A stretch of 64,000 nucleotides of DNA from Chthoniobacteraceae bacterium. Its GTDB lineage: Bacteria > Verrucomicrobiota > Verrucomicrobiia > Chthoniobacterales > Chthoniobacteraceae. Every line of letters begins with the position of its first letter. Positions within the stretch are counted from its first letter, which is position 1. The notes beneath the pieces are model-generated. The model made no database searches. It saw nothing but the letters and a program-made list of their open reading frames with translations, and was not told where the DNA came from. Location of the stretch: positions 1 through 64,000 of the forward strand of contig CANFTB010000024.1 in NCBI GenBank assembly GCA_947449735.1, written 5' to 3'. Positions 16,439-26,661 of this stretch are shown piece by piece. The translations under genes and the position numbers were made by a program.

Positions 16439-19336
16439 TCAGCGTCCTGTTTCCTTTGATTTGAGCCCCAGCAAGAGTGTGCCGTAGCAGAGGAGGATCC
16501 AGGTGCTCAGAATCACGGTGGATTGCCGGAACGGGCTCAAGTCGAGGTAGGGCATGCCCTTTCTGAGCTTCACATCCCGGCGTTTTTGGACGGAATCCGG
16601 GTAGACGACTTCCCCCTGCGCGCCCGCCGCCTTCTCCCACTTGTGCGCTCCCAGGTGGTCGGCTCTCACCGCTAGGTTCTGCCAGGCCGTGTTGACCTCG
16701 GATACCTTGTCGTAGTCCTGCGAACGGCTGTTTCCTTGCTCCTCCCATGTCACGGTTTCCTTCTCTCCCAGAGAGGAGAGGAAGACGGGAGTCTTGGTCC
16801 GGTTGGTAATCGCCGGTGTGTCCATGGCGAAGATCGCGGAAGTATCCGCGATGCATTGTGCCGAGAAGCTGGGGATGATGTGGCTGAAATACCGGACGGC
16901 CCGTGACATCTCCGGAACCCGGACGACGATCCCTCCAAACAGAATTTGTGGAATCAGTACCAAGGGAACCCACAGGACCGCTTGGGTCGTATTTTCAACC
17001 AGCGAAGATATCGCCAGTCCGATGCCCACGCTCACGAATGCCGCCCCTGCGATGGCTGCGAGTCGCAATCCAAGCGAGGTAAACAGAACCCCAAAGACGC
17101 CCATTCCAGGCGAGAGTATCTCCCTTCCCGCGGGGTCCCTCAAAGGACTTCCGTCGGCTGTGGTCACCACGCGCGGGCCGGAGTCGAGCATGTTTTGAGT
17201 GATCTGAAAAAACTCGCAGGTGGCCGCCACGAAATGCACAAGCAACTTGTTGGGCTGGGGCGGTTCGCTGGGGGGCGGCGGAGTTGCGGTCTGCGGGGCG
17301 GGCTGGGCTTGGGCTTGGGCATTCTTTTGCGGGTCATCCCCGGCCACAGCGTCAAAACCGCCGGCGTCCACAGACCCTGCTCCCTGCGGGGTGACAGGCG
17401 GGGTGAGGCGCGCCGTGAAATCCTTTAGCACATTCTCATAGTCACTCTTTGGCGCATAAAAGACTCGTGCAACGGCCATGGTCGAGAATAGCAGCAGGAT
17501 GGCTTGAAGTAGGGAGATGACCGATAAAAAGCCCGCTTTGCTGAAGATGTAAGGGTTGAGTCCCTGCCCGCAGACGCGTTCACGGCGGAAGATGGCTAGC
17601 TCCGCCACGATCTGCTGGGCGCCGTTGGAGCAGCCAAACCACATGGTGGCCACAATGCACAGGAACATCCGCAGGGCGGATTCACTGGTGGCCCAGCCAA
17701 TGAAGAACCCGATGAGAAGGGGTTGAGCCGCCAGAAAGGCAATGTTGAGACGGTCCGCCTTGAGGATGCTCCATTGGCGGAGGGCGAGGATGGCCATAGT
17801 TCTGCCGGGACCGACCTTCTGGCGCCGCGTCGTCGGAGCCAGGCTGGCAGGCTGCGTTTCCGGAACCGGTGGAAAGGCGCGTTTTCCAAAAATCGAGTCC
17901 GAGTACATGCGCTCCCATTCCAGCGGTGTGCGCCCGCCCGCTTTGTCGTTCTGCTGAAGAATGGAATAGATTTTTTCGAGGGGGGAATTGTCTAGGGAAA
18001 CCTCAGTCTGGGCGTTCTCCTGCAGCAGAAAATGCTGCCGCGCCTCGTCTCCGTTTCCGGCGAAGATCAGCTTTCCGCCCTCGATGACAAGGATTCTGTC
18101 AAAGAGATAGGCTTTGTGGAGAACGTGGGTCGTGCAGACGACGGTGAGCTTGGTCAGCGTGAGGGATTGAAGCAGCGTCATCAACTCGGCCTCGGTGGCT
18201 GGATCCAGCCCGGACGAGGGCTCGTCCAAAAAGAGCACGGTGGGTTTAGCCAGCAGTTCGATGGCAATGCTGACACGCTTGCGTTGTCCGCCCGACAGAA
18301 GAGCGATGCGTTTGTGTTCGTGTGGCTTGAGTCCGAGTCGGGCGATTACCCGCTCCACGAGATCACCGATGAGGTGTTCTTTTAGATTCAGCCTGAGTCT
18401 TGCACTAAACGTCACAGCCTGGAGGACCGTCAGTTCCTGGTGGACGATGTCGTCCTGGGGAACGTACCCGATTCCAATCTCTCGCAGCCTTTTGCGGTCG
18501 GAAAGCGGTATGCCGCCGATTTTCGCCTCGCCTGACGAGGAGGGGCTGATGCCGCACAACGCGGTGAGGAAGGTCGATTTGCCCTGTCCCGAGCGGCCCA
18601 GCACCCCGATGAACTCGCCCGAGGCGACGTTCAATGAAACGCCGTCCAGTATCCTTCGCCCACCCGCCTCCTTTACCAAGTTCCGGGCCGTGATCGACCC
18701 TGAAAAATCCGGTCGGATGCGTCTAATTCCTTCTCCAGTGAATTCAAAAATGTAGTCCGAAATACGGAAGCGGTCGCCGAAGACCAGCTTTTCACGTTTG
18801 AATGCAACGCCGTTTAACTCGGTGCCAATGGTGCTCTTGTCTTCGATAAAAAAGTTGAGGCCCTCCTGGGTGATGATTGCGTGGACCCTGGAGATAGTCA
18901 GGTCTTCGGCGTCGAGGTTGACCCGGTTCGAGTCGGCCGAGTTCTCACGCGCACTGCCCAGCACGAGTCCCTGCGAGCTGAGCGGAATTTCGCTCACCGG
19001 CGCACCTCCCATGAGGGGTTCCTCGAGGTTTCTTTGAAACTGGATGTAGACGCCAGGCAATTCTATCAGGTCGAGGTCTCGAAGCGGATGACTCTCATTT
19101 TCCTTGAAGGGCCTTCCGTTGATGGATGCCTGGAGTCCTTGGGGCTGCTTGTTGGTCACCGACCAGGCAGACCTCCGGGGCTCCCAGCAGAAGTTTAAGA
19201 GCGGGGAGCCCGAAGCGCACTGTGGCGAAATCAACTCCGGAATCTGATTGGAATTTGTCTCAAGCAGGCTCGGAGTCTGAGGCAACGCGTAGTCGGCGCT
19301 TCCTTTGAGTGAGGCGATGTGAAGTTGTCCCTTCAT
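16439..19336 (-). CDS. FHA-domain ABC transporter, ATPase fused to ABC-2 permease
   Basis: 965-residue half-transporter of ABCG-like layout. Residues 45-105 look like a divergent FHA fold. Residues 122-205 are a canonical FHA domain (LGSA, ISRVHA, LNG), which binds phosphothreonine. The ATPase covers 217-435 with Walker A GRSGQGKST (247-255), signature LSGGQ (347-351) and Walker B VLFLDEP (367-373). The permease part has several transmembrane segments (from about 525, plus a C-terminal helix WILLCYGTLLLGL), interrupted by a large Pro/Gln/Ala-rich periplasmic loop. Substrate unknown. It starts 5 bp after the lipoprotein gene on the same strand. The FHA domain suggests control by a Ser/Thr kinase such as the one at 11028-13952. 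Confidence 0.9.
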   Translation of the reverse strand: MKGQLHIASLKGSADYALPQTPSLLETNSNQIPELISPQCASGSPLLNFCWEPRRSAWSVTNKQPQGLQASINGRPFKENESHPLRDLDLIELPGVYIQFQRNLEEPLMGGAPVSEIPLSSQGLVLGSARENSADSNRVNLDAEDLTISRVHAIITQEGLNFFIEDKSTIGTELNGVAFKREKLVFGDRFRISDYIFEFTGEGIRRIRPDFSGSITARNLVKEAGGRRILDGVSLNVASGEFIGVLGRSGQGKSTFLTALCGISPSSSGEAKIGGIPLSDRKRLREIGIGYVPQDDIVHQELTVLQAVTFSARLRLNLKEHLIGDLVERVIARLGLKPHEHKRIALLSGGQRKRVSIAIELLAKPTVLFLDEPSSGLDPATEAELMTLLQSLTLTKLTVVCTTHVLHKAYLFDRILVIEGGKLIFAGNGDEARQHFLLQENAQTEVSLDNSPLEKIYSILQQNDKAGGRTPLEWERMYSDSIFGKRAFPPVPETQPASLAPTTRRQKVGPGRTMAILALRQWSILKADRLNIAFLAAQPLLIGFFIGWATSESALRMFLCIVATMWFGCSNGAQQIVAELAIFRRERVCGQGLNPYIFSKAGFLSVISLLQAILLLFSTMAVARVFYAPKSDYENVLKDFTARLTPPVTPQGAGSVDAGGFDAVAGDDPQKNAQAQAQPAPQTATPPPPSEPPQPNKLLVHFVAATCEFFQITQNMLDSGPRVVTTADGSPLRDPAGREILSPGMGVFGVLFTSLGLRLAAIAGAAFVSVGIGLAISSLVENTTQAVLWVPLVLIPQILFGGIVVRVPEMSRAVRYFSHIIPSFSAQCIADTSAIFAMDTPAITNRTKTPVFLSSLGEKETVTWEEQGNSRSQDYDKVSEVNTAWQNLAVRADHLGAHKWEKAAGAQGEVVYPDSVQKRRDVKLRKGMPYLDLSPFRQSTVILSTWILLCYGTLLLGLKSKETGR

Positions 19337-19341
19337 TTGGG

Positions 19342-20124
19342 TTAAAATTTAATCTGGACCTCTCTTTGTGCAGGCATCACCGAGGAGGGCGTGGGCGAGT
19401 TCGTGGGGTGCGCGCTCTGGCCTGCCGGGGAGGATGCGGGAACGACTTTTACCGGTGCGCCCGCCGGCGAGTTCTGGTTTTGGGGTTGGGATTGAGCGGG
19501 GCCGCCTCTGGATTCCCATCCGACAACCACAGTTTTGCTTGAAGCGGCGGGAGCGCTGACTTCGCGGGGATCCGGTTGCCCGGCTCTTGAGGCACTCCGA
19601 GCTCCTGCGGATACGGAAGCCTGCGGTCGTTCGGCCGCGGCGGAACTCTTTATCTTCTCCACCTGCGCCAGAATACTGTCGGCCGAAGGAAAGGCCCACG
19701 CTCCCTCCGCAGTGGCTTTGACAGGAATGTGGTCCAGACTGAATCGCGATCCTCCTGAGCGAAACTCCATAGAGAATTCCGACTTGTGCGGGTAGGGATC
19801 CATCTTTGGCTGGTATAGCGTAAAGCTTTCGAGCTGCGTGTCGGAGAGGCGTTTTTCGAGGTCGGCGCGCAGTGCGCGGCCCGTGGATTCGTAGTTCGAC
19901 TTTACCGTCTGCAGGTCGGCACCGGGATGAGCGGCTGGTTTCTGCTCCTTTTTTTCCTCGGGCTGCGGGGCCTGTGCGGCCTTCTCCTTTTTAACCCGCT
20001 CCAGCTCGTCGCGAAGCACGGTGATCTGGCGTTGCAAATCAACATTGGCATCGCTGCAGCCCCATAGGCCCGAGGCTGCGCCAAGAAGTGCAATCTCCGC
20101 GAGACGACGTTTTAGTTGTTTCAT
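19342..20124 (-). CDS. Coiled-coil lipoprotein upstream of FHA-ABC transporter
   Basis: 260 residues. Lipobox GLWGC puts the lipidated Cys at about residue 23. A short coiled coil follows (LQRQITVLRDELERVKKEKA), then a compact central domain (about 75-155) without a known motif. The Ser/Pro/Gln-rich tail ends REVQIKF. The gene is first of a two-gene unit with the FHA-ABC transporter (5-bp gap), so it probably acts as that transporter's periplasmic or outer-membrane partner. No closer family recognised. Confidence 0.75.
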   Translation of the reverse strand: MKQLKRRLAEIALLGAASGLWGCSDANVDLQRQITVLRDELERVKKEKAAQAPQPEEKKEQKPAAHPGADLQTVKSNYESTGRALRADLEKRLSDTQLESFTLYQPKMDPYPHKSEFSMEFRSGGSRFSLDHIPVKATAEGAWAFPSADSILAQVEKIKSSAAAERPQASVSAGARSASRAGQPDPREVSAPAASSKTVVVGWESRGGPAQSQPQNQNSPAGAPVKVVPASSPAGQSAHPTNSPTPSSVMPAQREVQIKF

Positions 20125-20546
20125 GAGAGTGAGGTTGAGTGATGGAGCCGTGTCTGTGGCCGTTGAAGGTCAGCTTGCATACGGAGATTGCATCTGTTTG
20201 AAGGCAAAGAAATGAAAAAATCATCCAAACTGACCCACTGAGGTCGGGTTTGAAGGCTTTTTTCGGAGGCAGAACAAAGCAAGAGGACGTGCGCCAGTGC
20301 AGGATGGGGGAATGCGCATCTGCGTCGCATTGATTCAATCGTTTAGCCCGCCAGACAAGCAGGCTTGTCTCATGAAATCTGTTCAATCGAAATTCACGTG
20401 GCCGGGTCCTGTTCCGGCTCAATTTACATGACCGATGGAGTTTGCTTGATACTTAGGCCGTCGCGGCTGCGAATCATTTGTAAAAACCGTCATCCGCTTT
20501 AGTATCGTCTTGACTGTATCCGGAGCTAGGCTTTGCTAGCAAATAA
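20125..20546. other. 422-bp divergent intergenic region
   Basis: No convincing coding frame is seen. It contains a perfect 7-bp hairpin AGACAAG-CAGG-CTTGTCT at 20353-20370 and a TTGACT hexamer at 20510-20515, 31 bp before the next ATG and without a good -10. The promoters of the minus-strand lipoprotein/ABC pair and the plus-strand exported genes must lie here. Confidence 0.6.
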
Positions 20547-21386
20547 ATGCACCTATCTAAACGGATTCTCTCGTCAACTTTACCCGGCCTGCTCGTCTTG
20601 GGCGTGACCTTCAGCGTGTTCGGAGCAAATGAACAGAAGGCGGCTTTCGATCGGTCCAAGGCGGCCGACGGCGGCGTGGGTATGCCCACTCCGTATGACA
20701 AGTTTCTGGCGCTGGACGAGGTGCTCTCCAAGGGCAAGGTGGACTGGGCAAAGGTGGCCCGGGCTTATTCCAAAGCGATCGACACGGACGAGTTTAAGGA
20801 CACCACAGTGGCTATTCCCCTGGCGCTCGGAATGCGGATTGCAGACGGTGTGATGACCGTGAAAGCGAAGGATGCTGAGCAGTTGAATCGGTGCGCCTCC
20901 GACATTGAGAAGTTGGCTAAGAAACTGGGTGTGTCCGATGCTGAGATGAGCCGCGGGCGCGCTGTTCGTACGGCCGCAAACAAGGGCGACTGGCTCAAAG
21001 TCTTCATGGAGTTGGGCTTTTTTCAGCAGGACATTATGAAGAAGCTGACCGATGAAAAGGATCCCACCAAGGGCACCCTGATCGTGGTCGCCGGTTGGTT
21101 GCAGGGGGCCCGGTACACGGCCGCCGTGGTTGAGGAAAATTACACCCCGGCTTTGTCAAACATCCTGCGCGAACCGATGCTCGTGAAGAGCCTGACAGAG
21201 AAAGTCGCCTCTCTCCCCTCGTCCGTGAAGTCCACGCCATCGGTGGCCAAGACGACTGAAGCTCTTCAACAACTGGGCAAGCTTCTGGACATCCCCACCG
21301 AGGGCACCATCAGCAAGGACGACGTTCACAAGATTGTGGCGGTGACATCCGACGCTGTGGCAGAGATTACAAAAGCCGTTAAGTAA
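20547..21386 (+). CDS. Exported alpha-helical protein, unknown function
   Basis: 279 residues. Sec signal SKRILSSTLPGLLVLGVTFS, probably cleaved after VFGA. The mature chain is Ala/Lys/Asp-rich and helical throughout, without cysteine pairs or catalytic motifs; segments such as DKFLALDEVLSKGKVDWAKV suggest a helical-repeat fold. It heads a run of three small exported genes (gaps 30 and 36 bp), probably one operon. I do not recognise the family. Confidence 0.75.
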   Translation: MHLSKRILSSTLPGLLVLGVTFSVFGANEQKAAFDRSKAADGGVGMPTPYDKFLALDEVLSKGKVDWAKVARAYSKAIDTDEFKDTTVAIPLALGMRIADGVMTVKAKDAEQLNRCASDIEKLAKKLGVSDAEMSRGRAVRTAANKGDWLKVFMELGFFQQDIMKKLTDEKDPTKGTLIVVAGWLQGARYTAAVVEENYTPALSNILREPMLVKSLTEKVASLPSSVKSTPSVAKTTEALQQLGKLLDIPTEGTISKDDVHKIVAVTSDAVAEITKAVK

Positions 21387-21416
21387 AGCTAGCCAGACCC
21401 GAAACAGAACCTACCC

Positions 21417-21905
21417 ATGAAGATAAAAAATTTACTCGCTTTAGTAGCGGCGGTGATTGCCCTCCTTCCATTCACCTCCTTCGCTGACCCCGCCAAGGCG
21501 GAGGATGAAGCCTACAAGATGGCGGTGCGCTACACCCAGCTTGGTTTTGCGATGTCTCCCACCAACCACACTGGCTTGGGCGGCTCGGGATACACTGTGC
21601 GCTTTTTGGTTCCTGTTAGCAAGGGCTTGGACTACGTGTTCTTGGTTGGAGGAGACCTCGCCGCGCGGGACATCGACATCTACGTCTATGACGAGGTGGG
21701 TTCGCTGATTCTGGATGATCGCAGGCCTGACCCTCGCGCGGGCGTGAAGTTCCGTTCCAGCTACAATGGCACCACGCAGGTTTACCTGCACATGGCGCGT
21801 GCCAACGGACTGGCCGCCTACTCCGTCCTGGTGGGACGCAGGGGAATGGACAAGAGCAACCCCGAGGTTCCAGGGGACCCCACCTCAGACGCCGTTTTGA
21901 AGTAG
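21417..21905 (+). CDS. Exported beta-sandwich protein, PPC-like
   Basis: 162 residues. Signal peptide KIKNLLALVAAVIALLPFTS cut near SFA-DP. The central part (GLDYVFLVGGD, DIDIYVYDEVGSLILDDRR, TTQVYLHMAR) has the strand pattern and Asp placement of bacterial pre-peptidase C-terminal domains, which are secreted beta-sandwich modules. That match is by eye. It is 30 bp behind the helical exported protein and 36 bp before a small lipoprotein, so the three are likely produced together in the envelope. Confidence 0.7.
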   Translation: MKIKNLLALVAAVIALLPFTSFADPAKAEDEAYKMAVRYTQLGFAMSPTNHTGLGGSGYTVRFLVPVSKGLDYVFLVGGDLAARDIDIYVYDEVGSLILDDRRPDPRAGVKFRSSYNGTTQVYLHMARANGLAAYSVLVGRRGMDKSNPEVPGDPTSDAVLK

Positions 21906-21941
21906 CCATCTCGGAGTGTCTGAAGTGGTCTTTAACCAATT

Positions 21942-22154
21942 ATGAAAACAGCTTTTCTACTCACAGTTTCCTTGTCCGCGTTGATGGTCGGTTGCGTGAA
22001 CGAGCACCATTATCATCCGCAGGAAACTAGCTACGTCCCCGTTCAAAGCGCCCCAAAGTACGCTCCAGCGGTCCAGCCGCAGAAGCACTACTCCAGTCAG
22101 CGTAGTTCGGGCGACTTCGAGGCGGTCGAGAGGCCGTCTAGCTACTCTCGATAA
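21942..22154 (+). CDS. Small His/Tyr-rich lipoprotein
   Basis: 70 residues. Lipobox LMVGC at about residues 14-18, leaving a mature peptide of 53 residues that begins CVNEHHYHPQETSYVP and is rich in His, Tyr, Ser and Pro. The His cluster next to the lipid anchor could bind metal, but this is a guess from composition. It is the last gene of the three-gene exported set and is followed by a hairpin at 22177-22209. Confidence 0.7.
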   Translation: MKTAFLLTVSLSALMVGCVNEHHYHPQETSYVPVQSAPKYAPAVQPQKHYSSQRSSGDFEAVERPSSYSR

Positions 22155-22176
22155 GTTAATTACGTCGCTGCCGTTT

Positions 22177-22209
22177 GCCCGGCCGGCTCCGTTCAGGACT
22201 CGGCCGGGT
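22177..22209 (+). terminator. GC-rich hairpin, possible terminator
   Basis: Perfect inverted repeat CCCGGCCG (22178-22185) and CGGCCGGG (22201-22208) around a 15-nt loop that can extend the stem, 23 bp after the lipoprotein stop. No T-tract follows, so it may be Rho-dependent or a transcript-end stabiliser. It covers the candidate GTG start at 22210, one reason to prefer a downstream start for the next gene. Confidence 0.5.
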
Positions 22210-22239
22210 GTGCGGCGGTCTGGCGCAGGGGGGGGGCCA

Positions 22240-22638
22240 TTGAGAGACTTTCAGAAGTTGGGTTCTTCGGCTCTCAGTCTCAGCGCTCTATTGCTGACAC
22301 TGTCTTTCTGCCTCCCGTGGGTGCGTGTCTTTGGCGAGGAAGCAACAGGCTTGCGCGTCGCCTGTCTCGGTTTGCCGGCCAGCGGGTTGTGGGGGGTGCC
22401 GTGCGCCTCGGTTTTGATTCTCGTCCTGGGTGGCTTTGCGCGCGCGCGGACTCAGGCTTGGCTGGGGGTGTTTTTGGGAATCGCTGTCATCGGAGGAGCG
22501 GCTTTCGGCGTGGCTGTTCTCGGTTCCGGGGTCTTACGCATGCTGCTTTGGGGAGGGGTCGTCTTTCTCATTTGCTCATCGGCCGTTCTATGGTTCTCCT
22601 TGAGGCAGCTCCTCCTCCGGAAGCCGCCGACAATGTGA
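22240..22638 (+). CDS. Small integral membrane protein, unknown function
   Basis: 132 residues from a TTG at 22240, preceded at 5-bp spacing by a run of G that can serve as Shine-Dalgarno. A GTG at 22210 would add ten residues but lies within a hairpin. Four hydrophobic segments can be seen (SALLLTLSFCLPWV, ASVLILVLGGFA, WLGVFLGIAVIGGAAFGVAV, MLLWGGVVFLICSSAVLWF), with few charges between. No conserved motif. It is convergent with the S9 peptidase gene. Function not recognised. Confidence 0.6.
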   Translation: MRDFQKLGSSALSLSALLLTLSFCLPWVRVFGEEATGLRVACLGLPASGLWGVPCASVLILVLGGFARARTQAWLGVFLGIAVIGGAAFGVAVLGSGVLRMLLWGGVVFLICSSAVLWFSLRQLLLRKPPTM

Positions 22639-22732
22639 GTAGGAAGGGAGACGACGAAGCGGAGTGTTCAGCGTCCAAGCGCTTCTCTAACGGGCTTCTC
22701 GACCTTTCGTCTTTTCAAGGTCAGGTTTCTCC

Positions 22733-25075
<2,343 letters not shown>

Positions 25076-25112
25076 TCGGGGGGTGGCCGAAAGAGTGGAG
25101 GAACCCGGAGGT

Positions 25113-26603
25113 TCACGCAATCCACTCGTTCACAACCTTCCCCGCGACGTCGGTCAGACGGAAGTCCCGCCCCTGGAACCGGTGGGTGAGGCGCAGATGG
25201 TCCAGCCCGAACAGGTGCAAAAGCGTGGCGTGAAAGTCGTTGATGTGCACCGGGTCGCGAACGATATTCCAGCCGATTTCATCTGTTTCGCCATAGGTCA
25301 GGCCGCCTTTGAGTCCGCCGCCGGCCATCAGAATGGAGAAGGCGCTCGGGTGGTGGTCGCGCCCCGTCACGTTTTTGCTGCCCCCGCGGTTTTCGCCAAG
25401 CGGTGTGCGCCCGAACTCCCCCGCGACGATCACCAGCGTTTCGTCCAAGAGCCCGCGCTGCTTTAGGTCCTTGATGAGCGCGGCGATCGGCTGGTCGGCC
25501 ATTCCGCTGTTATAAGCAAGCTCCGCGTCGAGGTTGGAGTGGTGGTCCCACGAGGCGTGGACGAGGTTCACAAAGCGGACTCCGCGCTCCACCAGGCGGC
25601 GAGCAAGCAGGCAGTTCTTCGCATAGCTCCGGTACTGGCCCGGGCCGCCGCCGCGGTCGGCTTTCACCTTCAAATCCTCGCGGTCGACCCCGTACATCTC
25701 GAGCGTCTGGGGCGATTCGTCGGAGAGGTCGATGAACTCGGGGGCCGCCGTTTGCATCCGGAAGGCGAGTTCGTAGGCGGAGATGCGGGAGGCGATTTCC
25801 GGGTCCTGCATTTGCTCGAAACGCTGCTCGTTGAGCCGGGCGAGCACGTCGAGTCCCTGGCGCTGGAGGGCGGCCGGAAGGCCCTCGGGATTGCGGAGGT
25901 TGAGCACGGGATCGCCCTGGTTCCGGAAAAGAACGCCGGAGTACACGCTCGGAAGGAAGCCGGACTGCCAGAGCGAAGTGCCCGCGCTGGTGCCTCGGCC
26001 GGCGGTCAATACAACGTAACCCGGCAGGTCGCGGGACTCGCTGCCGAGCCCGTAATTGAGCCAGGCCCCGGCGGAGGGCAGGCCGAAGGTGCCTCGCCCG
26101 CAGGTCAAAACGAGCTGTGCCGGATGGTGGTTGAACTGGTCCGTGTGCATGGAGCGGACCATGAGCAGGTCGTCCGCGCACTGGGAAAGGTGCGGAAGCA
26201 GGTCGCTGAACTCCATGCCGGACTGGCCGTGCTTGGCAAACTTGCGGGGCGAACCCATCAGGACCGCGGACTCCTTTTTAATGAAGGCGAACCGCACGTT
26301 TTTGGTGAGCGACTCGGGAAGCGGCTGCCCGTTGAGCTCGTTCAGCTTCGGTTTCGGGTCGAACAGGTCGAGTTGGCTCGGCGCGCCCTCCATGAAAATG
26401 AAGATGCAGTTTTTGGCGCGCGGGGCGAAATGCGGCTTCCGGGGGGAGAGCGGATCAGCGCCGGCGGTTGCGCCTGCGGAAACCGCCGCAAGCAGCTTGT
26501 CCGAATCCAGCAGGGAACCGAGGGCGAGCGCACCGAGTCCGTTTGCGGTGGTCGTGAAAAAGTTGCGCCGGGCCAGATGGACGGCTTCTTGGAGCGGATT
26601 CAT
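25113..26603 (-). CDS. DUF1501 protein, Tat-exported
   Basis: 496 residues, sulfatase-like alkaline-phosphatase fold of the DUF1501 family. A twin-arginine signal ARRNFFTTTANGLGALALG near the N-terminus implies folded export. Family features: IFIFMEGAPSQLDLFDPKP, ESRDLPGYVVL, ETLVIVAGEFGRTPLGENRG, GRDHHPSAFSILMAGGGLKG and a C-terminal RLTDVAGKVV. In planctomycetes and verrucomicrobia this gene nearly always follows a PSD1 gene, as here (58-bp gap). The biochemical function of the pair is not established. A paralogous pair lies at 50654-55083. Confidence 0.93.
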   Translation of the reverse strand: MNPLQEAVHLARRNFFTTTANGLGALALGSLLDSDKLLAAVSAGATAGADPLSPRKPHFAPRAKNCIFIFMEGAPSQLDLFDPKPKLNELNGQPLPESLTKNVRFAFIKKESAVLMGSPRKFAKHGQSGMEFSDLLPHLSQCADDLLMVRSMHTDQFNHHPAQLVLTCGRGTFGLPSAGAWLNYGLGSESRDLPGYVVLTAGRGTSAGTSLWQSGFLPSVYSGVLFRNQGDPVLNLRNPEGLPAALQRQGLDVLARLNEQRFEQMQDPEIASRISAYELAFRMQTAAPEFIDLSDESPQTLEMYGVDREDLKVKADRGGGPGQYRSYAKNCLLARRLVERGVRFVNLVHASWDHHSNLDAELAYNSGMADQPIAALIKDLKQRGLLDETLVIVAGEFGRTPLGENRGGSKNVTGRDHHPSAFSILMAGGGLKGGLTYGETDEIGWNIVRDPVHINDFHATLLHLFGLDHLRLTHRFQGRDFRLTDVAGKVVNEWIA

Positions 26604-26661
26604 GATGGCGGAAGATTGGGGGTTGGCGGCGAGGGAAGGGCTGATGTGGTGAGGGCGGGGA

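Noticed and set aside
16371-16973. Minus-strand ORF of 200 codons at the end of the ABC transporter gene
   Set aside because: Overlaps the last permease helix in another frame; the transporter frame is continuous to its stop.
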